Shown: piece after piece, positions 28,299 through 36,806 of the stretch
How positions within the stretch are numbered: position 1 is the first letter of the stretch
Layout of the letters: every line of letters begins with the position of its first letter
Assembly: GCA_046331705.1 (NCBI GenBank)
Contig: JAXLQJ010000007.1
Coordinates: 62,001-126,000, forward strand
Direction of reading: 5' to 3'
Length of the DNA stretch: 64,000 nt
Source of the DNA: JADJOY01 sp046331705 [NCBI: bacterium]
GTDB taxonomy: Bacteria; JADJOY01
Position numbers and translations under genes: made by a program
The notes under the pieces: generated by a model
The model's database searches: none
Told to the model about the DNA's origin: nothing
The model's input: only the letters and a program-made list of their open reading frames with translations

Positions 28299-30197
28299 AT
28301 GACCGTCACCCCACCGCGTGACGCCGTCGAGCCGGCGCTCGCACCCGCGCTCGGCACGGTGGCGCTCGCCCCAGCCGCGGCGAGCCACGTCCGGCCGTTC
28401 GAGCGCGCCCCGCTCAGCGGCTGGCGCGGCGCGATCCTGCAGCGCATTCCCGCCCTCGATTCGCTGCGCAGCTACGGTCTCGGCCACGCGCGCGCCGATC
28501 TGGTGGCGGGGCTGACGGTCGCCACGGTGGCGGTGCCACAGGCCATGGCCTACGCGATCGTGGCCGGGATCCCGCCGGAATACGGGCTCTACACCGCGAT
28601 CGTGATGACCGCCGTGGGGGCGCTCTTCGATTCCTCGCGCCAGCTCATCAACGGGCCCACCAACGCGATCTCGATCGCGGTGCTGAGCGCCATCGGCGTG
28701 CTGCCGCCGGAGCAGCGCCTCCAGGCCGCGATCCTGCTCGCGTTCCTGGTGGGCAGCGTCCAGATCGGGATCACGCTGCTCAAGCTCGGCGACCTGACGC
28801 GCTACATCTCGCACTCCGTGATCCTCGGGTTCACCGTGGGCGCGAGCCTGCTCTTGGTCCTCGACCAGCTCAAGAACCTGCTCGGTCTCAAGGCCATGGG
28901 CGGCGTCCACGACTCGTTCCTGATGAGGTTCTGGGCCACCCTCGCCCATGGCGGCTCGGTCCACGCGCCGACGCTGCTCGTGGGGCTCGGCACCGTGCTC
29001 GTGATCGTCGCGCTGCGCGCGTTGAAGACGCGACTACGCATGCCGCTGCTGCCCGACCTGCTGCTCACGGTGATCGCGGCGGCGGCGGCGAGCGCGTACT
29101 TCGGACTCGAGGCGAGCGGCGTCAAGGTCGTCGGCGAGATCCCGCGCAAGCTGCCGTCCTTCGCGCTGCCGCCCCTCGACACGCCGCTGCTGCAGACCCT
29201 CGCGACCCCCGCGCTCGCGATCGCCACTCTCGGCTTGCTGGAAGCGATCTCGATGGCCAAGGCGATCGCGGCGCAGACCCGCCAGAAGCTCGACATCAAC
29301 CAGCAATGCCTCTCCGAGGGGCTCGCCAACCTGAGTGGCTCGTTCTTCCACTGCTTCCCGGGCTCGGGGTCGCTCACGCGTTCGGCGATCAATCAGCAAG
29401 CGGGCGGCATGACCCAGTGGTCGGGCGTGATCTCCGCCGCGGCGGTGGCGGGGATCGTCCTCGCCTTCGCGCCCTACGCTCGGTTCATCCCGCGCACCAC
29501 GATGGCGGGGATACTGGTGGTGTCGTCCTGGCGGATGGTGGACTGGCCGGCGCTTCGCTACCACTGGCGCGCGTCGCGCTTCGACAAGGTCATCGTCGCC
29601 GTGACGGCGCTCGCAGCGGTGGGGATCAGCGTCGAGTTCTGCGTGTTGATCGGCGTCTTCATGTCGTTCCTGCTCGCGGTGCCGCGCGCCGGACGCATGC
29701 TGCTCACCGAGTTCGTGGTCACCGCCGAGGGTGTCATCCACGAGCGGCTCGAGGGCGAGCCGGTGTGCGGGCGCATCCTCGTGTTCGGGCTGGAAGGGGA
29801 GATGTTCTTCGGCGCGCAGGCGGACCTGGAGCGCCACCTGGAGACGATCGAAGGACGCATCGGTCCGGAGACCAAGGTGGTGGTGCTGCGAGTGAAGCGC
29901 GTGCGCAGCCCCGATGCGGTCGGGATGCACCTCCTCGACGAGCACCTGCGCCGCATCGAGCAGCGTGGTGTGCACGTGGTGCTGGTCGGTGTGCGCAGCG
30001 ACCTCGAGCAGGCGCTCGAGCGCACCGGCATCGCCGCGCGCCTCAACCCGAATCACATCTTCCACGAGCAACCCATCCGGCACACCAGCACCCAGAAGGG
30101 TGTCCAGTTCGCGTACGAGCTGATCGAGCAGCCCTGCGAGACCTGCCCGCGGCGCGATCCCGAAGTGCGCGCCAAGCAGTTCCGTTACAACGTGTGA
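28299..30197 (+). CDS. SulP-family anion transporter with STAS domain
   Basis: The 632-residue inner-membrane transporter probably moves sulfate, bicarbonate or another anion. About twelve membrane segments occupy residues 65-470, with the family motifs LTVATVAVPQAMAYAIVAGI and PEYGLYTAIV. SGSFFHCFPGSGSLTRSAIN near residue 350 is also typical. A STAS domain follows (about 490-595, including GEMFFGAQADLERHL). An unusual tail carries CETCPRRD near the C-terminus. AAGG immediately precedes the ATG. It converges on iscS with a 40-base gap. The substrate cannot be assigned. Confidence 0.88.
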   Translation: MTVTPPRDAVEPALAPALGTVALAPAAASHVRPFERAPLSGWRGAILQRIPALDSLRSYGLGHARADLVAGLTVATVAVPQAMAYAIVAGIPPEYGLYTAIVMTAVGALFDSSRQLINGPTNAISIAVLSAIGVLPPEQRLQAAILLAFLVGSVQIGITLLKLGDLTRYISHSVILGFTVGASLLLVLDQLKNLLGLKAMGGVHDSFLMRFWATLAHGGSVHAPTLLVGLGTVLVIVALRALKTRLRMPLLPDLLLTVIAAAAASAYFGLEASGVKVVGEIPRKLPSFALPPLDTPLLQTLATPALAIATLGLLEAISMAKAIAAQTRQKLDINQQCLSEGLANLSGSFFHCFPGSGSLTRSAINQQAGGMTQWSGVISAAAVAGIVLAFAPYARFIPRTTMAGILVVSSWRMVDWPALRYHWRASRFDKVIVAVTALAAVGISVEFCVLIGVFMSFLLAVPRAGRMLLTEFVVTAEGVIHERLEGEPVCGRILVFGLEGEMFFGAQADLERHLETIEGRIGPETKVVVLRVKRVRSPDAVGMHLLDEHLRRIEQRGVHVVLVGVRSDLEQALERTGIAARLNPNHIFHEQPIRHTSTQKGVQFAYELIEQPCETCPRRDPEVRAKQFRYNV

Positions 30198-30237
30198 GCG
30201 CCGCGCGCGCTCGTCCGGCCCGTCAGCTACGCGCGAT

Positions 30238-31452
30238 TCAGGCGGTGGCGGCGGCCCTGCGGCGGCCGAGCGACGCCCAGAGCGGCGACATCGCCCGCAG
30301 CCGCTCGACGCCGCGCACCAAGCACTCGATCGCCGTGTCCACATCCGCCTCGCTGGTGCCGCGCCCCACGCCGAGCCGGAGCGACGCGTGTGCAAGCTCG
30401 TCGCTGCAGCCGATCGCCTTGAGGACGTAGGACGCTTCCTTGCTGGCGGAGGTGCACGCCGAGCCGGAGGCCACGGCGATCTCCGGCATGCTCAGCATCA
30501 ACGACTCGCCCTCGATGCACTCGAAGCTCACGTTGAGGTTGTTGGGGAGGCGACCCTCGGCGGGGCCGTTGCGGTGCACCCGCTCGAGTCGGGTGGAGAT
30601 TCCGTGCCACAGTCGATCGCGCAACGCCGCCATGCGGGTCGCGTGACTGGCCCCCTCGGTGCGGGCGATCGCCGCCGCCTCGCCGAGGCCGACGATGCCC
30701 GGCACGTTGAGCGTGCCGGGACGCAACCCGTGCTCCTGCCCGCCCCCGTGAAGCAACGGCTCGAGGCGAATCGTCGGCCGGCGCGGCGCCACGTAGAGCG
30801 CTCCGACGCCCTTCGGCCCGTACATCTTGTGGCCGGAGATGGAGAGCAGATCGATGGCATCGCGCTCGACGTCCACCGACAACTGTCCGAGCGCTTGCGC
30901 CGCGTCGCAGTGAAAGAGGATCCCACGCTCGCGGCAGAGCCGACCGATCGCGCCCACGGGTTGCACCGTGCCGATCTCGTTGTTGGCGTACATGACGCTC
31001 ACCAGCACCGTGCGATCGGTGAGCGCCGCCTTCAGGTCGTCCGGATCGAGGTTCCCGTCGCGATCGACGGGCAGCACCGTCACCCGGGCGCCCTCCTTCT
31101 CGAGGGCGCGCAGCGGGTCGAGGACCGCCTTGTGCTCGGTGCGCTGGGTCACCACGTGGTCGCCGCGGCGCCGCAGCGCCCGCACCGCGCCGAGCAGCGC
31201 CAGGTTGTTGCTCTCGGTGGCGCCGCTGGTGAAGACGAGGCTCTTGGCCTTCGCGGCCCCGATCAGGTCGGCGACCTGCCGACGCGCGCGCTCCACGGCC
31301 TCCTCCGCCTGCCACCCGTAGGTGTGGGTGCGCGAGGCGGGATTGCCGTAGACCTCGAGGAAGGTGCGGGAAACCGCGGCGACCACCCGCGGATCGACGG
31401 GCGTGGTGGCGTTGTGATCGAGGTAGATCGGTGGACGCGCGGCACTCGTCAC
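30238..31452 (-). CDS. iscS: Cysteine desulfurase (NifS/IscS type)
   Basis: The 404-residue PLP enzyme would release sulfur from cysteine for Fe-S cluster assembly. It has YLDHNATTPVDPRV at the N-terminus, the PLP-lysine motif SGHKMYGPKG and the active-site loop ASGSACTSASKEASYVL. The start is taken as GTG at 31452, which overlaps the stop of the iscA-like gene as GTGA; an ATG six codons earlier lies inside that gene. It is the last gene of an iscR-iscA-iscS operon. No IscU scaffold or Hsc chaperone is present in the operon, so the A-type protein or a scaffold elsewhere must serve. Confidence 0.92.
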   Translation of the reverse strand: MTSAARPPIYLDHNATTPVDPRVVAAVSRTFLEVYGNPASRTHTYGWQAEEAVERARRQVADLIGAAKAKSLVFTSGATESNNLALLGAVRALRRRGDHVVTQRTEHKAVLDPLRALEKEGARVTVLPVDRDGNLDPDDLKAALTDRTVLVSVMYANNEIGTVQPVGAIGRLCRERGILFHCDAAQALGQLSVDVERDAIDLLSISGHKMYGPKGVGALYVAPRRPTIRLEPLLHGGGQEHGLRPGTLNVPGIVGLGEAAAIARTEGASHATRMAALRDRLWHGISTRLERVHRNGPAEGRLPNNLNVSFECIEGESLMLSMPEIAVASGSACTSASKEASYVLKAIGCSDELAHASLRLGVGRGTSEADVDTAIECLVRGVERLRAMSPLWASLGRRRAAATA

Positions 31453-31769
31453 GAGAACGACTTGCCGCACCCACAGGTCGACGAGGCGTTGGGGTTCTCG
31501 ATCTTGAACCCCGCGCCGTAGAGCCCGTCCACGTAATCGAGGCGCACGCCCGTCAGGTAGATGAGGCTCTTGGCGTCGATGAACACCTTCACGCCGTTGA
31601 CGTCGAAGGTCTTGTCCTTGGCACCGGGGGCCGGGTCGAAGCCCATCTGATACTGGAGCCCAGCGCAGCCTCCGCCGACCACCCGCATGCGCAGCCCGGC
31701 TTCGGGCTTCTGTTCCTTGCTCATCAGGTCGCGGATCTTGGCCGCGGCCGAATCGGTCACCGTGATCAT
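31449..31769 (-). CDS. iscA: A-type iron-sulfur carrier (IscA/ErpA/HesB)
   Basis: The 106-residue protein carries the three conserved cysteines Cys35 (VGGGCAGLQY), Cys99 and Cys101 (STCGCGKSF) used to bind and pass on Fe-S clusters or iron. The length is normal for the family. The ATG at 31769 is preceded by AGAGGAACG. Its stop overlaps the GTG start of the cysteine desulfurase. It lies 52 bases after the IscR-like regulator gene. Whether it functions as ErpA or IscA cannot be decided. Confidence 0.92.
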   Translation of the reverse strand: MITVTDSAAAKIRDLMSKEQKPEAGLRMRVVGGGCAGLQYQMGFDPAPGAKDKTFDVNGVKVFIDAKSLIYLTGVRLDYVDGLYGAGFKIENPNASSTCGCGKSFS

Positions 31770-31821
31770 CGTCGTTCCTCTCGTGTGGCGCACCGGGGCG
31801 GAAGCGCGCGCGGATCGCGCG

Positions 31822-32235
31822 TCAAGTCACCCACTGAATGTGCGCGAAATCGCCGATTTTCGCTCCCGCGAGCGAACCGCGTAGCTCGTCGCGTAGCCCG
31901 TTCCAGAACGTCCGTAACGAGCACAGGTCCTCGTGCTGGCAGAGATTGGGAAGCCGCTGGCAATCGAAGAGCTCGATGGGTCCCTCGAGCGCCTCGATCA
32001 CGTCCGCCAGCGAGATCTCGCTCGACGGCTTCGCCAGCCGGATGCCGCCGTTGGTGCCGCGCCGCGAGCTCAAGATCCCCGCGTTCGCGAGCTCGCGAAC
32101 GATGCTTCCCAGAAACCGCTCCGAGATCCCCTTCGAACGCGCGACCTGGCGTACGCTCGTGAACTCGCCATTCGAGAGCTTCGCGAGATCGATGAGGAGC
32201 AACAGCCCGTAGTCCGTCGCCTTGCTGAATTTCAT
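31822..32235 (-). CDS. iscR: Rrf2-family regulator, IscR-like
   Basis: The 137-residue winged-helix regulator has the Rrf2 start MKFSKATDYGLLLLIDLA and recognition region RQVARSKGISERFLGSIV. It also has the wing RGTNGGIRLAKP and cysteines Cys92, Cys99 and Cys105, spaced nearly as the [2Fe-2S] ligands of E. coli IscR. It heads the operon with iscA and iscS, so cluster-dependent feedback on Fe-S assembly is likely. The upstream 115 bases include an AT-rich patch near 32300-32330, unusual in this GC-rich region. It is a candidate promoter/operator, though no exact IscR box is recognised. Confidence 0.85.
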   Translation of the reverse strand: MKFSKATDYGLLLLIDLAKLSNGEFTSVRQVARSKGISERFLGSIVRELANAGILSSRRGTNGGIRLAKPSSEISLADVIEALEGPIELFDCQRLPNLCQHEDLCSLRTFWNGLRDELRGSLAGAKIGDFAHIQWVT

Positions 32236-32294
32236 CGCTCACGCGCCTGCACCACGTCCGTGCCCATCGTCCACCCACACATCCAGCTGGAATG

Positions 32295-32335
32295 CTCATT
32301 TCGCCGTAAAAACTAGGCAAAACCGCAGTGTAACC
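32295..32335 (-). promoter_or_regulatory. Candidate promoter/operator region of the isc operon
   Basis: Within the 115-base gap upstream of the IscR-like gene, the minus strand reads TTTTGCCTAGTTTTTACGG, a marked AT-rich patch in a GC-rich genome. TTGCCT could act as a -35 element. The -10 and an Rrf2 operator are not clear. The call rests on location and base composition only. Confidence 0.3.
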
Positions 32336-32350
32336 ACGCGGTTCGGCACG

Positions 32351-33439
32351 TCAAACGGCCGGCCCGGCGTGGCCCGCGCCGTCCCTCGCCGCCGCGCGCG
32401 GCTGGTCGTGGGTTGCGAGCCAGCGCTCGAGGCGGGCGGAGGCCGTGGTCCCGCCCGGGTCGGTGGCGAGGAAACGGACGGTCGTGGCGATGTCGCCCCC
32501 CAGTCCCACATGGAGCGCGCGGAAGCGGCCGAGATCGAGGAGGTAGAGCTTGAGGCCGAGCAGGAACGCGTTGTTCCAGGGCACGTCGGCGTAGCGACGA
32601 AAGACGCCCACGTCGGCGGCGCGCAGCCGATCCTGCCAGGCAGCCATGCGCGCATCGCGCCCCTCGATCTTCTCGAGCGGCGAGCCCGGCCCGCCGTAGT
32701 AGGCCGTGAGGTCGGCGAAGAGCTCCTTCAGGAACGCCGTGAAACGCTCCTGATCGTCGAGCCGCTGTCGGAAGGCGCGCAGCTCTGGCGAGTCGGGGCC
32801 CTTGGTCCGCGTGAGGAAGAGCGCCGCTCCCTCGCCGCCGACGAACGTCGCCAACGCCTCGTTGAAGTCGGTGTTGCCCTTCTCGAAGATCGTGGCGTGG
32901 GTGGACTCGTGGATGATCGTGTCCACCAGCGAGGCGTCCGTTCGATTCAGCATCGGCGACAACACCGGATCGTCGAACCAGCCGAGCGTCGAGTACGCGT
33001 CCACCTCGCGCAGATACGTATCGAAGCCCTGCTCCGCCAGCTCGGCGCGCGCCTCCTCGGCGCGCGCGCGATCGAAGAAGCCCTGGTACGGCAGGCGGCC
33101 CACGATCGGGAAGCTCCACAGATAGGGCTCCAGCCGGTCCTTCGGCGCCGCCGAGAGCGCGATCGAGGTGAACGACCGGTCGAGCGCGACGTACGTCTCG
33201 TAGCTATGGCCGGGTGTGAGCCCGATCTCCACCGCGAGCCGGCGCGCCTCGCCGACGATCTCGAGCTTGGAGCGCACCTTCGGGTCGAGCGTCGGGTCCG
33301 CCAGCACCTTCGCGATCGGCTGCCGGTTCCAGAGGATCTCGAGCTGGCCCCGCGACACGTGCGCCAGATAACCGACGGCGCAGCCCGGCAGCACCGAGAT
33401 CGCCAACGGGACCACCGCCCACCACCATCGATTCGTCAT
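32351..33439 (-). CDS. Predicted zinc aminopeptidase lipoprotein (PF10023-like)
   Basis: The 362-residue protein starts with a lipoprotein signal (LAISVLPGC, lipobox Cys20), placing it on the membrane facing the periplasm. It then shows GYLAHVSRGQLEILWNRQP, typical of the predicted aminopeptidase family. The zinc motif HESTH lies in DTIIHESTHATIFEKGN, with downstream NEALATFVGGEG providing the third ligand region. It is monocistronic by spacing, 115 bases from the IscR gene and divergent from the PP-loop gene at 33620. The substrate is unknown. Confidence 0.82.
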   Translation of the reverse strand: MTNRWWWAVVPLAISVLPGCAVGYLAHVSRGQLEILWNRQPIAKVLADPTLDPKVRSKLEIVGEARRLAVEIGLTPGHSYETYVALDRSFTSIALSAAPKDRLEPYLWSFPIVGRLPYQGFFDRARAEEARAELAEQGFDTYLREVDAYSTLGWFDDPVLSPMLNRTDASLVDTIIHESTHATIFEKGNTDFNEALATFVGGEGAALFLTRTKGPDSPELRAFRQRLDDQERFTAFLKELFADLTAYYGGPGSPLEKIEGRDARMAAWQDRLRAADVGVFRRYADVPWNNAFLLGLKLYLLDLGRFRALHVGLGGDIATTVRFLATDPGGTTASARLERWLATHDQPRAAARDGAGHAGPAV

Positions 33440-33619
33440 CGCCTCGCCTCGGTCGCGCCGCCGTCGGCGATGGGTCGCCGTGGCCAGCGAGCGTAGAAGA
33501 GCGAGCCCGTCGCGTCGAGGCGCGGCGCCACGGGAGAATACGCGCGGACGGCAATCTCGCCGGCCGCGTGTTAGGGTCCGCTCGCGGCGCCTCCCCTCGC
33601 GCGATCCGCCTCCTCGAAG

Positions 33620-34690
33620 ATGATTGCTGCGGGCGCTCGGCTGCTTCGATCCGCCTATCTCGATTGGCCAGCGCTCGCGTCCGCGGCGCTCGCCACGCGC
33701 GACGGCTTCCGGCGCGTCCTCGATCTGGCGCGAGCACGGGGCTCACTCACGCGCGCCGGCTGGCGCGGCGATGCCCGCTGCGTGCGCTGCGGTCTCGCCG
33801 CACGCGTGCCGGGCGTCTCCCTCGACCTCCTCGGCCGTTGCCGCGAATGCGTCGCCGCGCCCGTTCCCGGCCTGCCGCCAGCGATCCTCGGCGCCCTACC
33901 CGAGATCTCCCTGGCGCGCATCGCTGAGACCGCCGCGCGCCGCTGCCTCGTCCCGCGCGCCGACGGCGGCGTGGATGCCGTCGTGGCGCTCTCGGGCGGC
34001 AAGGACAGCTTGCTCGCCTTGATCGGTGCCCGCGCGCTCGACCTGCGGGTGGTGGCCGTCACGCTCGACAACGGCTTCTTGCTCGCGCCCGCGCTGGCGA
34101 ACGCCCGCGCCTGGTGCGAGCGGCTCGGCGTGCCGCTGGCGATCCGCCGGGAGCCGATGCACGACGTCGTGCGCGCGGCGCTGCGCCGCAAGCGCTTGGT
34201 GCCGTGGCCGTGCATCGCTTGCTTCGACCGCTTGAGCCGGGTGCTGCTCGCCGAGGCGGCGCGGGTCGATGCACGCACGATCCTCACGGGGCTGCGCTAT
34301 CGCTGGCCGAGCGGAAGCGCGCTGGCGCCGGCCAGCGAGGCATTCGCGCCCTACGCCCCACCGCGCGAAGCCGCGCGCGTCGCCGTGCTCAACCTTCCCG
34401 CGGCCCTCGGGCTCACCGAGACCGAGGAACGTGCGCTGCTCGCCCGGCTCGGCTGGCACGACCCTGGGCTGGAGGGTCATTCGACCAACTGCCTGCTGCC
34501 CGCGCACTTCGAGCATCTGCACCGGACGCGAGTGGGACATCCGCACGAATCGGTCCGATTCGTCGCGCGCGAGGCACGCGAAGGCGTCATCACGGCCGCG
34601 CTCGCCGTCGCGCGCATGGCCGGCGCGCCGCCCCGGGACGAGCACCGCGACGAGCTGGCGCGACGCCTCGCCGAGGATGGTCGCGAGTGA
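33620..34690 (+). CDS. PP-loop (N-type) ATP pyrophosphatase, WbpG-like amidotransferase family
   Basis: The 356-residue protein has two CxxC zinc-ribbon pairs (Cys54/57 and Cys74/77, around GVSLDLLGRCREC). The PP-loop SGGKDS at residues 125-130 indicates adenylation of a substrate carbonyl, followed by amidation or thiolation. A later WPCIACFDRL adds cysteines, as in tRNA-thiolation and N-acetyl-sugar amidotransferase relatives. Its stop overlaps the GTG start of the acyltransferase gene (GTGA), and that gene overlaps the radical SAM gene, giving a three-gene coupled unit. The target (sugar, peptide or tRNA) is not known. Start ATG 33620 is plausible but unsupported by a strong ribosome-binding site. 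Confidence 0.7.
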   Translation: MIAAGARLLRSAYLDWPALASAALATRDGFRRVLDLARARGSLTRAGWRGDARCVRCGLAARVPGVSLDLLGRCRECVAAPVPGLPPAILGALPEISLARIAETAARRCLVPRADGGVDAVVALSGGKDSLLALIGARALDLRVVAVTLDNGFLLAPALANARAWCERLGVPLAIRREPMHDVVRAALRRKRLVPWPCIACFDRLSRVLLAEAARVDARTILTGLRYRWPSGSALAPASEAFAPYAPPREAARVAVLNLPAALGLTETEERALLARLGWHDPGLEGHSTNCLLPAHFEHLHRTRVGHPHESVRFVAREAREGVITAALAVARMAGAPPRDEHRDELARRLAEDGRE

Positions 34691-35742
34691 TCCGGGTCGC
34701 GCTCCTCGACCCGACGCTGCACGCGGCGTTCGACGCGTACGTCGCGGATCATCCGCACGCGTCGGTGTTCCACACCCGCGCCTGGCTCGACAACGCGTGT
34801 GCGGCGCTCGCCGCCGAGCCGCGCACGTTCGTGGCGTGCGACGGTGACGCCGTCGTGGGAGCGCTGCCGGCGGCCCGCCTCGCGAGCCCCCTCGGCGGGG
34901 CGCGGCTCGTCTCGATCCCCTTCTGCCGATACCTGCCGGTGCTCGCGAGCGACGCCGACACCGTGTCCGCGCTCGTCGAGACGGCCCGGCGCGATGCTCG
35001 TGCCCTCGGCTGTCGCTACCTCGAGCTCCGTTCCGGTCCGCTCGCGTCGGCGCCCGCGGGTGCCGTGTCACGCCACCACTTCGACAACTGGTCGATCGAC
35101 CTCGCCGGCGGCGAGGCCGCGTGCTGGGCGCGCCTGCACCCCCGCAGCACGCGGCGCGCGATCCGCTTCGCCGAGCGCCACGGTGTCGAGGTGCGCCGCG
35201 TCTCGACTCCCGAGGGCTACCGGATCCTGACGGGCCTGGACGCGATGACCCGCCGTCGACAGGGGGTGCCGCGCCACCCCGCCGCGTTCCTGCGCGGGCT
35301 CGGCGAGCGCTTCGAGCCCTCCGACCAGGCGCTGCTCTTGATCGCGGTTCGCGACGGGGAAGCCGTCGCGGCCGAGCTGGCGCTGCGCCATCGCTCGACC
35401 TGGCACGGCATCCTCGGCGTGGACGGGCGCGCCGGCACCACGACCTGGCGAGCCAGCACCTTGTTGCTCTGGGAAGCGATTCGCCATGCGATCCGCACCG
35501 GGGCCGAGCGCTTCGATCTCGGTCCCGCGCATCGCGGCAACGCCGGGCTCACCGCGTTCAAGCGTCGTTTCGGCGCGCTGGCGACCCCCGCCGACACGCT
35601 CACGTTCGCGCTCGCCGGTCGTGCCCGCGACGCAGCCAGGATCGATGCGCCGTGGATTCGCGCCGCGCGCTGGGCGCTCCGCACGCTTCCTCCGCCGCTG
35701 CACGGCGCCGTGTCGCCGCTGCTCGTCGCCGAGGTGGCATGA
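34687..35742 (+). CDS. FemAB/GNAT-like acyltransferase
   Basis: The 351-residue protein has the double-GNAT architecture of FemAB-like enzymes: HASVFHTRAWLDNACAAL in the first half, then CWARLHPRSTRRAIRFAERHG. The C-terminal ERFDLGPAHRGNAGLTAFKRRFGA is typical of Acetyltransf_6 proteins found in exopolysaccharide and exosortase loci. It would transfer an acyl or aminoacyl group to a sugar or peptide amine. Start is GTG at 34687 within the GTGA overlap, and its stop overlaps the next ATG (ATGA). It is coupled to a PP-loop ATPase and a radical SAM protein, which suggests one pathway. Confidence 0.72.
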   Translation: MIRVALLDPTLHAAFDAYVADHPHASVFHTRAWLDNACAALAAEPRTFVACDGDAVVGALPAARLASPLGGARLVSIPFCRYLPVLASDADTVSALVETARRDARALGCRYLELRSGPLASAPAGAVSRHHFDNWSIDLAGGEAACWARLHPRSTRRAIRFAERHGVEVRRVSTPEGYRILTGLDAMTRRRQGVPRHPAAFLRGLGERFEPSDQALLLIAVRDGEAVAAELALRHRSTWHGILGVDGRAGTTTWRASTLLLWEAIRHAIRTGAERFDLGPAHRGNAGLTAFKRRFGALATPADTLTFALAGRARDAARIDAPWIRAARWALRTLPPPLHGAVSPLLVAEVA

Positions 35743-36806
35743 TCCCGCCGATCGTCGTGTGGCGCGCCTTTCGCGTGTGGCGCGCGTGGCGGCGCGGACG
35801 GCCGAAGCCACTCTCGGTGACGTATTTCGTGAACGGCGCGTGCAACCTGCGTTGCCGCGGCTGCTTCTTCTTCGAGCACCCACCCGAATCGCTGGACGCC
35901 GATGCCGAGCTCGGCACGCACGAGGCGCTCGCGCTCGTGGACGATCTCGCGCGGCTCGGCGTACCGTTCCTCGAGCTGGTCGGCGGCGAGCCCTTCCTGC
36001 GCCGCGACCTGCTCGAGCTGGCGCGCCATGCCCGAAAGCGCGGGTTGTGGTGCGGCGTCACGACCAACGGGACACGCCTCGACGCGGCGGTCGCCGCCGA
36101 GGCGCGTCGGACGTTTCGCACGGTCTTCGTCTCCCTCGACGGCTTCGAGGCGGCGCACGACGTCGTGCGCGGCGTCGGCGGCTACGCCCGAGCGCTCGCG
36201 GGGCTCGATCACCTGCTCGCGGCGCCGGGACGAGCGCTGGTGGGCGTGAGCACGATCCTGACGCCCGAGAACCTCGCGAGCCTGCCGGATTTCGCGGCGT
36301 TTCTGCGGGCGCGAGGCGTCGGCCAGTGGGTCCTGTCCTCGGCGCTGGCGCCTGCGCCCGCCGTGGATCCCGCGGCAGCGGCGCCCGTGCTCGCGCGCCT
36401 CGCACGGCTGCGCCGGGAGGACCCCGAGTTCTTCCCGCAAGAAGAGCGGTTCTTCGCGGCGCTGCTCGGCCTGCAACGCGGCGAGGGTCGATACGGCTGT
36501 CACGTCGATCAGCTCCTGCACGTCTCGGTGACGCCTTCGGGGGAGACGTCGGCGTGCTGTCTCTGGCCCGTCCCCCTTGGCCCTGCCTCGCAGGGCGAGC
36601 TTGCAGCGACGCTCGCGCGGGCCGCGCGCGAGCCGAGCCGATTCGAGCCCGTGGATCGCTGTAGCGGCTGCGCGCGGCACGATTACGCGTACACGATGGC
36701 GCTCTTCCGGCGCCCGCTGCCGCGACGGGTGGGCGAAGGTCTGCGGCTCGCGCTCGGCCGCGGCCTCGCGTCGCCGTCAGCCGGCGCGGACGGCGAGCGG
36801 CGCTGA
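35739..36806 (+). CDS. Radical SAM protein, SPASM-like
   Basis: The 355-residue enzyme has the cluster motif Cys35-x3-Cys39-x2-Cys42 (CNLRCRGC) and the SAM-binding GGEPFLRRD. The C-terminal cysteines (GCHVDQL, SACCLWP, CSGCARHD) fit a SPASM/auxiliary cluster domain. Such proteins modify peptides, sugars or proteins by radical chemistry. The ATG at 35739 overlaps the acyltransferase stop. The last 30 bases overlap the end of the convergent radical SAM gene at 36777. A short basic N-terminal segment precedes the barrel. Confidence 0.82.
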   Translation: MIPPIVVWRAFRVWRAWRRGRPKPLSVTYFVNGACNLRCRGCFFFEHPPESLDADAELGTHEALALVDDLARLGVPFLELVGGEPFLRRDLLELARHARKRGLWCGVTTNGTRLDAAVAAEARRTFRTVFVSLDGFEAAHDVVRGVGGYARALAGLDHLLAAPGRALVGVSTILTPENLASLPDFAAFLRARGVGQWVLSSALAPAPAVDPAAAAPVLARLARLRREDPEFFPQEERFFAALLGLQRGEGRYGCHVDQLLHVSVTPSGETSACCLWPVPLGPASQGELAATLARAAREPSRFEPVDRCSGCARHDYAYTMALFRRPLPRRVGEGLRLALGRGLASPSAGADGERR

